Shown: one piece after another, positions 35,536 to 44,316 of the stretch | How positions within the stretch are numbered: the stretch's first letter is position 1 | Layout: each line of letters begins with the position of its first letter | Assembly: GCF_021173085.1 (NCBI RefSeq) | Contig: NZ_CP076412.1 | Location: 1,240,001-1,304,000, forward strand | Length of the DNA: 64,000 nucleotides | Reading direction: 5' to 3' | Source of the DNA: Ralstonia wenshanensis | GTDB taxonomy: Bacteria > Pseudomonadota > Gammaproteobacteria > Burkholderiales > Burkholderiaceae | Notes under the pieces: generated by a model | Database searches by the model: none | Seen by the model: only the letters and a program-made list of their open reading frames with translations | What the model was told of the DNA's origin: nothing | Position numbers and translations under genes: made by a program

Positions 35536-35919
35536 TCAAGGGTGCGTGGCCGGAATGTTCGGCGGGGTCGCGGGCGGACGCTCGCGGCCGTGCGGGCTGC
35601 CCCCGGTTGATCTGTCCTTGACCACGTTGCCGTTTTTGTCCTGATGCGAGCTGGAACCCGTTCGCGGAACGTACTCGCCGGAAGGATTGGCCCTGTCGGT
35701 GCGAGTGCGGTTGCGCGTGGCGTCACGCCCGGTGGGGCGATCGGTGCGGCTTGTGGTGCCCGTTGCGGTCGTGCTGTTTGCATTGGCTGCGGGTGCGTTG
35801 TCGCTGCTGCCGGACTGTGCACCTGTTGCTTGCGCGAACGCGTTGCCGCTGCCCAGGGCAACGAACAGTGCTGCCGCTGCGCAGAACGTGCGTGCGGCAT
35901 ATTGCGTGCAAATCATCAT
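35536..35919 (-). CDS. Secreted disordered hypothetical protein
   Basis: A 127-residue protein with a signal peptide (ARTFCAAAALFVALGSGNAFA) and a mature part made almost wholly of Ser, Thr, Asn, Arg, Pro and Gly, so probably disordered in the periplasm or outside. CCGGAG precedes tandem ATG codons. The neighbour downstream is the zinc-knuckle microprotein, 39 bases away on the same strand. Not recognised. Confidence 0.6.
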   Translation of the reverse strand: MMICTQYAARTFCAAAALFVALGSGNAFAQATGAQSGSSDNAPAANANSTTATGTTSRTDRPTGRDATRNRTRTDRANPSGEYVPRTGSSSHQDKNGNVVKDRSTGGSPHGRERPPATPPNIPATHP

Positions 35920-35976
35920 CTGCTCCGGTGAAGTGTCCGTGTCGGTTCCACCGACGCAAATCGCGCGCCCGCGCAG

Positions 35977-36609
35977 CTACTTGCCGGCAGCAAGCCGCCG
36001 CGCATGTTTGAGTGCGGTCACGATGTCGAGATAGGCGCTCTCACGCGCCGCCTGCTCTGGCGCGCGCAGCGCATATGACGGGTGCCATGTCGCCAACACC
36101 GTACGGCCTTCATGGCGCAGCGGCTGATTGAAATGCTCTTGCAGGCGCGCATGCGCATCGTCGAGCAACGCCTTCAACGCAGTCGCACCCAACGCCACCA
36201 CCACCGCCGGCGCTTCCTGCTGCAGCTCGCGCTCCAGCCAGTACATGCAGGCTTGCACCTCGCGCTGGCCAGGCGTCTTGTGCAGACGCCGCTTGCCGCG
36301 CAGTTCCCATTTGAAGTGCTTGACCGCGTTGGTAATGAACACCTCGTCCCGCGGGATGCCGGCGTCTTCCAGCGCGCGGTCGAGCAGTTTCCCGGCAGGG
36401 CCCACAAACGGCTTGCCGGCCAGGTCTTCGCCGTCACCGGGCTGCTCGCCAACGAGCATGATGCGGGCGCGCCGCTTGCCCTCCCCCGGTACGGCCTGCG
36501 TGGCATGCCGCCATAGATCGCAACGGCGGCACGCGTCGAGCGAGTCCGGCTGTTGGTCGGGGTCGGTCTCGCTGCTGGCGGGCGGGGAGGCGGGAGGGGG
36601 CTTCTTCAT
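35977..36609 (-). CDS. UdgX-like uracil-DNA glycosylase / covalent uracil-DNA binding protein
   Basis: A 210-residue member of the family-4-like uracil-DNA glycosylases. Motif A is GEQPGDGEDLAGKPFVGPAG. The insertion loop GKRRLHKTP with His110 matches the KRRIH loop that defines UdgX, in which the His forms a covalent bond with DNA after uracil is removed. Cys27, Cys30 and Cys121 and probably His98 (TNAVKHFKWE) would hold the 4Fe-4S cluster. The second motif is WHPSYAL. The role is uracil recognition in DNA. It faces the decarboxylase-like gene across 83 bases. The ATG at 36609 was chosen because the upstream extension is low quality. Confidence 0.88.
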   Translation of the reverse strand: MKKPPPASPPASSETDPDQQPDSLDACRRCDLWRHATQAVPGEGKRRARIMLVGEQPGDGEDLAGKPFVGPAGKLLDRALEDAGIPRDEVFITNAVKHFKWELRGKRRLHKTPGQREVQACMYWLERELQQEAPAVVVALGATALKALLDDAHARLQEHFNQPLRHEGRTVLATWHPSYALRAPEQAARESAYLDIVTALKHARRLAAGK

Positions 36610-36692
36610 GGGTAGGCAAATGAGAACAGCAACGACAAAGCAACCCGAATGCCACTGCGCCCATGTGGAACGCACGTTGCTTGGCCTCCCGC

Positions 36693-37970
36693 ATGGACGA
36701 GGAGACCACTTTGGAAGCTGCATCGAATGTTCCGTTGGACCGGCGCCGCCGGCTCGGCAACTGGCTGCCGGAAGGCGAGGCACAACTTGCAGCGTTTCGC
36801 ACCGAGTTGGTTGCGCAAGCGCTGTCTCGTCCGTCAAAGACTCCCTCAGTGGCTGCCGTGCGTGCGCTCGCCAATCTCATTGATGGCGAGCCCGCACTGC
36901 GCATGCACCTCGCGCGCGCCATCGACGAAGCGAAGGAGCGCGGATACGAACTCGGCTACCAGGACAGCGCAGAATTGCTGCTCGCCATCGACCATGTCGT
37001 CACGTGCGCGCCGCGTTTTAGCGAGAAGGCGCTGGTGGTCTGTCCGCTCAATGCATTGCTCGATTGGCCGATGTGCATGCCATCGGGCTACGCGCTGTTT
37101 CGTGACCGCCGCTTCAACGATGCGCTCGAGGCCGTGCTCAATGGCTGGAGCGCATTTCTCAGCGGCCCGCATTCGCGTGCCTATCTGAACTCGCGCGAGC
37201 CCGACGGCTGGTTCACCCCCGAGGCGACACGGCGTATCGGCATGGAGCAGTTCTTGTGCGATCCGTCGCAACCGTACTGGGGCTTTACCTCCTGGAATGA
37301 CTTCTTTACGCGCCGCTTTCGTGCCGGCATGCGACCCGTCGCGGGCGAGGACGACAACAAGCTGATCGTCAGCGCTTGCGAGGCCGCCCCCTACAACATC
37401 AGCCACGATGCGCGCGATGAAGACGCGTTCTGGATCAAGGCGCAGCCCTATTCATTGCGCGACATCTTCGGACCGGGCAAGGCACACCTCGCCGAGCTGT
37501 TTTCGGGCGGCAGTGTCTACCAGGCCTTCCTGAGTGCCTACAACTACCACCGCTGGCATGCGCCCGTCGCCGGCACCATCGTCGATACCTTTCACGTAGA
37601 TGGCACGTACTACTCGTGCGTGGAATCGGAAGGCGCTGACCCGGAAGGGCTGAACGATTCGCAAGGCTACAGCGCAGCCATGGCCGCACGCGCGGTCATC
37701 ACCATTGCTTGCGACGATCCTGCCGTGGGCACCGTGGGTTGCGTGTTCATCGGCATGGCGGAGGTGTCTTCGTGCATGGTCGACGTGACACCGGGCCAGC
37801 ACGTTTGCAAGGGCGAGGAGCTTGGCTACTTCCAGTACGGAGGCTCGACGTACTGCATGTTCTTTCAGCCAGGCGTGGTGGATGCCTTCGTCGTGCAGCC
37901 GCCGTTCTCGCACGATACGCTGCCAGTGCGCGTCAACGCCGCACTGGCGCGCGCCAGAGAGCGGCGTTGA
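36693..37970 (+). CDS. Phosphatidylserine-decarboxylase-like pyruvoyl enzyme
   Basis: About 425 residues. An N-terminal PSDC-associated domain (residues 1-170) precedes a decarboxylase domain. The self-cleavage site is GGST with Ser385 (QYGGSTYCMFF), a variant of the LGST of classical Psd; the new N-terminal Ser would become the pyruvoyl cofactor. FTSWNDFFTRRF and YHRWHAPVAGTI also match. The architecture is like the fungal/bacterial PSD-related group that includes tryptophan decarboxylase PsiD, so the substrate may be an amino acid and not phosphatidylserine. Start uncertain (36663 possible). It ends exactly where the glutamate dehydrogenase gene ends on the other strand. Confidence 0.82.
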   Translation: MDEETTLEAASNVPLDRRRRLGNWLPEGEAQLAAFRTELVAQALSRPSKTPSVAAVRALANLIDGEPALRMHLARAIDEAKERGYELGYQDSAELLLAIDHVVTCAPRFSEKALVVCPLNALLDWPMCMPSGYALFRDRRFNDALEAVLNGWSAFLSGPHSRAYLNSREPDGWFTPEATRRIGMEQFLCDPSQPYWGFTSWNDFFTRRFRAGMRPVAGEDDNKLIVSACEAAPYNISHDARDEDAFWIKAQPYSLRDIFGPGKAHLAELFSGGSVYQAFLSAYNYHRWHAPVAGTIVDTFHVDGTYYSCVESEGADPEGLNDSQGYSAAMAARAVITIACDDPAVGTVGCVFIGMAEVSSCMVDVTPGQHVCKGEELGYFQYGGSTYCMFFQPGVVDAFVVQPPFSHDTLPVRVNAALARARERR

Positions 37971-40900
37971 TCAAGCGTCGACCTCGGCCAGCGCGTTGAG
38001 GCCCACCGACAGCATCGCCAGATCGGCCGAGCCGGCAGCGACCTGATCGGCAATCACGCGGTTGTAGCGCGCCAGCGCTTCCTGTCGCGTACCGCGCCAT
38101 GTGTCGATGAGGGCTTCCGCGCTCGCGCCAGGGGCGGCATTTTGCAACACCGACTGCGTGAGCCGACGCCGCAATTGCCCCAGTTCTTCGAGCAGCGTCG
38201 CGCGCGCCAGCATCTGCCAATGCGTTTGTGTGGGCAGGCCGAGAATGCCGCCTTGCAGCCACCCGTAACCCAGTGGCTGGTCGAGGGCAAAGTACACGCG
38301 TGCGGCGAGCCGCGCATCGCAGCCGCTGGCCGTAGCGACCTCCGCAATGTCGAGCAACGACACACGCGCCGGCACGCCAGTTGCCACGCGCGCCAGTCCT
38401 TCCGGCACACCGGCTTCGGTAAAGACCTGCCGCTGCTGAGCGGCGGCTTGCGCAGATTCCTCCGGTTGCAGCGCGTCAATCTCGGGTGCGAGCGCATCCA
38501 CCGCAGACCGGAAGTGCTCGACCGCTGCCGGCACGTCCCCCACGCGCCGCCGCAGGAACCACAGCGTCGCGCGCTCGTGCAACTGCGCGAGCGCTGCGAA
38601 CAGGGCGGTTTGCGTTTCGTGCGGCACCTGCGCATCCAGGGCATCGACCTGTTGCCAGAGCGCGTCGAGCCGGTAGACCGCGCGCGCGACGAGGCTCGCC
38701 CACACCACGGCAATCGGTTCTGCGCCGGTTTCTTCGGCCATCCGGTGCACGAAGGTCACGCCGGCCCGGTTGACGAGCGCGTTGGCGTGCATCGTCGCCA
38801 GGATCTCGCGACGCAGCGTGTGCCGCGGGATCGAGGTCGCGCAACGCGTGTGCAGCGGTTGCGGGAAATACGCCGGCAGACCGTCGGCCACGAAAGGCTG
38901 GTCGGGCAGATCGCTACCGAGCAGCACGTCGTACAGCCACATCTTGCTGTAGGCCATCAGCACGGCGCGTTCGGGCGTGGTCAGGCCGCCGCCACTTGCC
39001 CGGCGGGCGTCGATATCTTCATCGGCGGGCAGGAATTCGATCGCGCGGTTCAGGCGCCCGCCACGTTCCAGATAACGCATCAGCCGCGCCTCTGGGTCGA
39101 GCCACAACGCCGTGCGCGTGCGCGCCAGTGACAGCGCCTGCGTCTGGAAGTAGTTGTCGCGCAGCACCAGTTCGCCCACCTCGTCAGTCATCTCGGCCAG
39201 CAGCGTGTTGCGCTGCTTGAGCGTCATCTCGCCGTCGGCCACGACCAGCCCCAGCAGGATCTTGATGTTGACCTCGTGGTCGGAGCAATCCACGCCGGCG
39301 GAGTTGTCGATGGCATCGGTGTTGATGCGTCCGCCATGCTGCGCGTATTCGATGCGGCCGAGCTGCGTGCAGCCCAGGTTGCCACCCTCGGCCACGACCT
39401 TGCAGCGCAGCTCTGCGCCGTTCACGCGCAGGCCATCGTTGGCGCGGTCACCCACCTGGGCATGCGTTTCGGTACTGGCCTTGATGTAGGTGCCGATGCC
39501 GCCGTTGTAGAGCAGATCGGCGGGCGCCTTGAGGATGGCGTGCAGCAGGTCGTTTGGCGCCATCTCGGTGGCCGTCACATCAAGCATGGCGCGCACCTCT
39601 GGCGTGAGCGGGATCGACTTGACCGTGCGCGGGAAGATGCCGCCGCCAGGGCTGATCAGCGCCCGGTCGTAATCGGCCCAGCTTGAACGCGGCAGGTTGA
39701 ACAGGCGCTCGCGCTCTGCAAAGCTCGTGGCCGCATCGGGCGACGGGTCAAGAAAGATGTGCCGATGGTCGAACGCCGCCAGCAGGCGGATATGGCGCGA
39801 GAGCAGCATGCCGTTGCCGAACACATCGCCTGACATGTCGCCCACGCCCACAACGGTGAAATCCTGCGTTTGCGTATCGACGCCCATCTCGCTGAAGTGC
39901 CGCTTGACCGATTCCCATGCGCCGCGCGCGGTGATGGCCATCTTCTTGTGGTCGTAGCCCACCGAGCCGCCGGAGGCGAATGCATCGCCGAGCCAGAAGC
40001 CGTATTCGGCCGAGATGGCGTTGGCGTAGTCAGAGAATGTGGCCGTGCCCTTGTCTGCGGCAACGACCAGGTAGGGGTCGTCTTCGTCATAGCGCACGAC
40101 ATCGGGGGGCGGCACGACGCGGCCGTCGACGTAGTTGTCGGTCAGGTCGAGCAGCCCGCGCAGGAAGGTCTGGTAGCACGCCACGCCTTCGGCCAGGTAC
40201 GCATCGCGGTCGCTGGCCGGTGGCGGCTGCTTGACGACAAAGCCGCCCTTGGAGCCCACGGGCACGATGACCGTGTTCTTGACCATCTGCGCCTTGACCA
40301 GGCCCAGCACCTCGGTACGGAAATCCTCGCGCCGGTCAGACCAGCGTAAGCCCCCCCGCGCGACCTTGCCGCCGCGCAGGTGTACGCCCTCCACGCGCGG
40401 CGAATACACCCAGATCTCGAACATCGGCTTGGGTTCGGGCAGGCCGGGCACGCGCGCCGGGTCGAACTTGAACGACAGATAGGGCTTGGGCTGCTCCTGC
40501 CCGGCATCCGGCAGGCTCTGGAAATAGTTCGTGCGTAGTGTGGCTTCCACCACACCCAGGAACTGCCGCAGGATGCGGTCTTCATCCAGGTTGGGCACGT
40601 CTTCGAGTGCCTCGTCGATCTGCTTGCGCAGCGTTTCGCTTGCGCGCGAACGCTCGGCCTCGGCAAGGGCGGGGTCGAATCGCACCAGGAACAGCCGCAC
40701 CAGCGCCCGCGCAATCGACGGATTGCCGTTCAGCGCGCTCTCCATATACGTGTTGCTGAAGGTCGAACCGATCTGGCGGATGTAGCGCGCATACGCACGC
40801 AGGATGCGCACTTCGCGCCAGGTCAGGCCAGCCTGCAGCACGAGGCGGTTGAGATCGTCGTTCTCCAGCTCGCCGCTCCAGATGCGCGCGAAAGCGTCTT

Positions 40901-42893
40901 CAAAGCGCGCACGGGCTTCGTCCAGATCGACCTCGCTGCCGTCGATGGTCTCCATGCCGAAGTCGTGCATCCAGATGGGGGTGGCATCTGCGGGTTCGAT
41001 GCAGTAGGGGCGCTCTTCGTTGACGCGCACGCCCAGGTGCTCGAGCATCGGCAGGCTGTGCGACAGCGATGTCGGCTGCCCCGCGCGGTAGATCTTGAAA
41101 CGCAGCGCCCCGGGCGGCGCTTCGAGCGGCCGGTAGAGCTGCATGGTCAGCACGTTGTCCGCGGCGTTTGCGGCGAGCAGCGGCTCCATCAGTTCGATGT
41201 CGCGCACGGCAAGGCGCGCAGCGTAGTCCTCGCGAAAACCCGCTGGAAAGGCGCCCGCATAGCGGCGCAGCAGACGGTTGCCGCGCTCTTCGCCGCCGCG
41301 TTCGAGCAGCGCGTCGGCCAGGTCGTCCTGCCAGCGCCGCGCCGCCTGCACGATGCGGTCTTCGAGTTCGGCAACGTCCACGTCGGGCACGTTGCCCGGC
41401 TGCGTGCGCACGGTGATATGGATGCGCGCGAGCATTGATTCCGACAACTGCGGCGTGAACTCCACGGCGGTGCCGTGATACGCGGCCTGCAGCAGGCTCT
41501 GGATGCGCACGCGCAGGTCGGTGTTGAATTTTTCGCGCGGCACGAACACGAGGCACGACACGAAACGGTCAAACGGATCACGGCGCACGAACAGGCGCGT
41601 GCGCTGGCGCTCCTGCAACCGCAGGATGCCGAGTGCGATGTCGTGCAGCGCTTCGGCATCCATCTGGAACAGCTCATCGCGCGGGTATTGCTCCAGGATC
41701 GTGACCAGCGTCTTGGCCAGATGCCCGTCGGGAAGGAAGCCTGTGCGCCGGATCACGTCAGCCACCTTGCGGCGCACCAGCGGAATGTCTTCGGCCGGCA
41801 CCATGTAGACGTTCGACGTGTACATCCCCAGAAAGCGCCGCTGCCCACAGACGCGGCCCTCGGCGTCAAACAGCTTGATGCCGACGTAGTCGAGATATCC
41901 GGGTCGGTGCACGGTGGCGCGCGAATTGGCCTTGGTGAGGAAGATGGGTTCGGGGGCGTCGATGAACTTGGCCGCGCCCGGTGCCAGGCGCGTCGTGTCC
42001 GGCGTGGAGGTGTCGCGCAGCGCTTCACGCAGCACGCCCAGGCCGGTGCCGGGTATGCCGCGCAGGTAATGGCCGTCGTCTTGCGTGATCAGTTCGTAAT
42101 CACGATAGCCAAGGAAGGTGAAATGCCGCTCGAGCATCCAGCTGAGGAAGGCCTGTGTTTCGGTGATCTCGGCGCGTTCCACGTCACCGGTGGAGGGCTG
42201 TGCGGCGCGTACGGCCAGTGCGTCGATGGCGGCGTGGGCTGCGGCCTGCATCGGCTTCCAGTCTTCCACCGTGGCGCGCACGTCGCCCAACACTCGCATC
42301 AGGCCGTCGTGCAATGCCTGTAGGCGTTCGGGCTCGGAGAACCGATCGACTTCGATGTGGATGGTTGATTCGAAGCGCGCAACGCCGTGTGTTTCCCTGT
42401 CCGCATCGGCGGGTGTGTCGGGCATGTCGCCCGCAAGGGCCGCCGGGCGCTGGACGCCGCCGCCCGCCGAAACCGCTACGCGCATGCCGGCTGCGTCGCG
42501 CTGTAGGCGGTAGACGGGGTGGAAGGCGGAATGCAGCGCCAGCCCTTGCCGGTTGATCTCCATGGTCACGGAGTCGAACAGGAACGGCATGTCGTCGTTG
42601 ACGATTTCAACGACCGTGTGGCCGCAGTACCAGCCGTGCTGTTCGAGGCTTGGGTTGTAGACGCGTACGCGCGGTTGCCCCGACACGAATTTCTGGCCCA
42701 GTTGCCAGTGCGCCATGGCCGCGCCGTAGAGGTCGGCAACGCTGCGCGAGATCACGTCTTCGGGGTCTGCCAGACCGTAGTAATGCCGCAGGAACGGCTC
42801 GAACAGGTCGGCAATATCGGGCGCACGTTCGCGCGCCAGGGCCACTGCATCCGCCATGTGCTGGCGGACCTTGTCTTCGTGCTGGGCAGACAT
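37971..42893 (-). CDS. NAD-specific glutamate dehydrogenase, large (180 kDa) type
   Basis: A 1640-residue enzyme that oxidatively deaminates glutamate to 2-oxoglutarate. It is of the very large GDH class of Streptomyces and Pseudomonas, with regulatory N- and C-terminal domains around a central catalytic core. Visible core motifs: GGLRWSDRREDFRTEVLGLVK, PVGSKGGFVVK, GVGDMSGDVFGNGMLLS and VVAEGGNLGCTQLGR. The N-terminal half shows ACT-like repeats (LDYVGIKLFDAEGRVCGQ). Length is normal for the class. The start with GGAGCC upstream trims 19 residues from the longest frame. No nearby partner gene. Confidence 0.95.
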   Translation of the reverse strand: MSAQHEDKVRQHMADAVALARERAPDIADLFEPFLRHYYGLADPEDVISRSVADLYGAAMAHWQLGQKFVSGQPRVRVYNPSLEQHGWYCGHTVVEIVNDDMPFLFDSVTMEINRQGLALHSAFHPVYRLQRDAAGMRVAVSAGGGVQRPAALAGDMPDTPADADRETHGVARFESTIHIEVDRFSEPERLQALHDGLMRVLGDVRATVEDWKPMQAAAHAAIDALAVRAAQPSTGDVERAEITETQAFLSWMLERHFTFLGYRDYELITQDDGHYLRGIPGTGLGVLREALRDTSTPDTTRLAPGAAKFIDAPEPIFLTKANSRATVHRPGYLDYVGIKLFDAEGRVCGQRRFLGMYTSNVYMVPAEDIPLVRRKVADVIRRTGFLPDGHLAKTLVTILEQYPRDELFQMDAEALHDIALGILRLQERQRTRLFVRRDPFDRFVSCLVFVPREKFNTDLRVRIQSLLQAAYHGTAVEFTPQLSESMLARIHITVRTQPGNVPDVDVAELEDRIVQAARRWQDDLADALLERGGEERGNRLLRRYAGAFPAGFREDYAARLAVRDIELMEPLLAANAADNVLTMQLYRPLEAPPGALRFKIYRAGQPTSLSHSLPMLEHLGVRVNEERPYCIEPADATPIWMHDFGMETIDGSEVDLDEARARFEDAFARIWSGELENDDLNRLVLQAGLTWREVRILRAYARYIRQIGSTFSNTYMESALNGNPSIARALVRLFLVRFDPALAEAERSRASETLRKQIDEALEDVPNLDEDRILRQFLGVVEATLRTNYFQSLPDAGQEQPKPYLSFKFDPARVPGLPEPKPMFEIWVYSPRVEGVHLRGGKVARGGLRWSDRREDFRTEVLGLVKAQMVKNTVIVPVGSKGGFVVKQPPPASDRDAYLAEGVACYQTFLRGLLDLTDNYVDGRVVPPPDVVRYDEDDPYLVVAADKGTATFSDYANAISAEYGFWLGDAFASGGSVGYDHKKMAITARGAWESVKRHFSEMGVDTQTQDFTVVGVGDMSGDVFGNGMLLSRHIRLLAAFDHRHIFLDPSPDAATSFAERERLFNLPRSSWADYDRALISPGGGIFPRTVKSIPLTPEVRAMLDVTATEMAPNDLLHAILKAPADLLYNGGIGTYIKASTETHAQVGDRANDGLRVNGAELRCKVVAEGGNLGCTQLGRIEYAQHGGRINTDAIDNSAGVDCSDHEVNIKILLGLVVADGEMTLKQRNTLLAEMTDEVGELVLRDNYFQTQALSLARTRTALWLDPEARLMRYLERGGRLNRAIEFLPADEDIDARRASGGGLTTPERAVLMAYSKMWLYDVLLGSDLPDQPFVADGLPAYFPQPLHTRCATSIPRHTLRREILATMHANALVNRAGVTFVHRMAEETGAEPIAVVWASLVARAVYRLDALWQQVDALDAQVPHETQTALFAALAQLHERATLWFLRRRVGDVPAAVEHFRSAVDALAPEIDALQPEESAQAAAQQRQVFTEAGVPEGLARVATGVPARVSLLDIAEVATASGCDARLAARVYFALDQPLGYGWLQGGILGLPTQTHWQMLARATLLEELGQLRRRLTQSVLQNAAPGASAEALIDTWRGTRQEALARYNRVIADQVAAGSADLAMLSVGLNALAEVDA

Positions 42894-43054
42894 GAGGCGG
42901 CTCCCGAAGAAGGGCTGCCTCATGCTACGCCGCGTGCCCATGGCTGGCAATCAGCGTGCGCCGTGCACAGTTTTCCTGATGCCGGTGTGTGTGCAGTGCA
43001 GCGAGAGAACAGGTGGTTCACTCGCTACTTGCGGCGCGCATCAGCGAGGCGTCA

Positions 43055-43384
43055 TCAGGCCTTGACGACGTTGATGCGCAGTGCCGGCTCACCTGCCGCG
43101 ATGGCCAACAGGCGGTCTACATTCGGATGGGCGCCGGGGCGGTTGCGTGCGTCGATGGTGTGCTCGGCAAACACGGCCAGGCCGTGCTCGGCGGCCGTGG
43201 CGTCGAGCTGGCCGAACGTCTGCTGCAGGTAGTGATACACCGCCACCGAACCTTGCTTGCCGGGCTTGTTTTCGATGTCGGCCACCACGGCGCCCTGGCC
43301 ATCGACCAGATCGATGCGCTCGATGCCGTCAATGGCAGGCAGTTGGGCGAGGTTGTTCTTGAATACGCTGGTCGGTTGAATCAC
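43055..43384 (-). CDS. DUF2322 family protein
   Basis: A 109-residue soluble protein typical of DUF2322 (FKNNLAQLPAIDGIERIDL, IENKPGKQGSVAVYHYL, FAEHTIDARNRPGAHPNVDRL). It starts with GTG behind GGAGC. The family's role is unknown; its size fits. It is in a single-gene unit between the dehydrogenase and a DUF1801 gene, all on the same strand. Confidence 0.85.
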   Translation of the reverse strand: MIQPTSVFKNNLAQLPAIDGIERIDLVDGQGAVVADIENKPGKQGSVAVYHYLQQTFGQLDATAAEHGLAVFAEHTIDARNRPGAHPNVDRLLAIAAGEPALRINVVKA

Positions 43385-43461
43385 TGCGGTTGCTCCGTTG
43401 GTTGATCAGGCGGGCCGTATGTTAACGGCTCCGGCCCTGCCCGCGCGAGCTTGTGCGTTCT

Positions 43462-43857
43462 TCAGCGTTTGGCGCCAGCCTTGTTCACGGCAATGGCCGC
43501 CTGGATAAGCGCCTTCAGCGCTTTCTCGTTCACCTTGTCGCCCTCGCGGAAATCGATGGCGCGGCGCGTGTTGCCGTCCAGGCTCGAATTGAAGAGACCG
43601 GCGGGGTCGGGCACAGAGGCGCCCTTGGCAAACGTCATCTTCACGGTCTGCTTGTAGGCCTCGCCGGTGCAGATCAGGCCATGGTGCGACCACACGGGCA
43701 CGCTCCATTTCCATTCCTCCACTACGTCGGGGTCGGCCGCCCGGACGATGGCGCGCAGGCGGGCGAGCATGTCGCCGCGCCAGTCGTCCAGCTCAGCAAT
43801 GCGTGCGTCGATCAGCTCGGACGCGGGTGCGGCGGTGTCCTGCGAGCTCTTCTTCAT
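43462..43857 (-). CDS. DUF1801 (YdhG-like) family protein
   Basis: A 131-residue protein of the YdhG/DUF1801 fold: DPDVVEEWKWSVPVWSHHGLI followed by YKQTVKMTFAKGASVPDP, then FNSSLDGNTRRAIDFREGD, and Lys-rich helices. GGAGG is seven bases before the ATG. Members are widespread and of unknown biochemical role; a similar fold is found in frataxin-like proteins. It is a likely single gene. Confidence 0.85.
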   Translation of the reverse strand: MKKSSQDTAAPASELIDARIAELDDWRGDMLARLRAIVRAADPDVVEEWKWSVPVWSHHGLICTGEAYKQTVKMTFAKGASVPDPAGLFNSSLDGNTRRAIDFREGDKVNEKALKALIQAAIAVNKAGAKR

Positions 43858-44316
43858 GTGTCTGCCTCCGTGGTGGGTCCAAGCAGAACATTCTGGCAGG
43901 AACATGGGCCGGTAGCCACTTGGCAACGGTGGGCGAGATACGCCATCAGGTTGCGCCGGGAAAATGAGAAACGCCTTTTTTCTGCTATTGGAATCAAGGC
44001 GAAAAATAATGCCAGAAATAAAAGAGAAGACAAGACGGCGCTGAGTTAACGGCGAAAAGAAAAATAACTTTAGCGCTTTCGTGCAATTCCCCTACTTGAG
44101 TGGGGGAGCCAAACGATTTCGCCGGAAACCCAAGTGCCGCGCGGGTATGCGGTGCAATGCCTGCGCACGAAAATTCAATACCGCAATGCCCGGATGGTTG
44201 ATGCGACGGTCATCGATTGGTCATCTTTCGGCTTCAATAATTGCGCCTCCGGTGTTCAGGAAAACATATTGAAGCACCCCTTCTTTCAGGGGGTGCCTGA
44301 ATCGAGAGAATTTCAA
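43858..44316. other. 459-base leader/promoter region of the signalling operon
   Basis: AT-richer than its surroundings. It contains CCCC-TACTTGAG-TGGGG near 44090 (short inverted repeat) and a hairpin GCACCCC/GGGGTGC near 44273-44296, 20 bases before the first gene's start. The frame of the first gene stays open to 44134 but that part has no ribosome site or domain, so it is treated as non-coding. No gene is seen. Confidence 0.45.

Noticed and set aside
44134-44316. N-terminal 61-codon extension of the CheA-like kinase
   Set aside because: No ribosome site at its ATG, no domain, and it hides the normal membrane start [12 protein letters not shown], which has GAGAG upstream.
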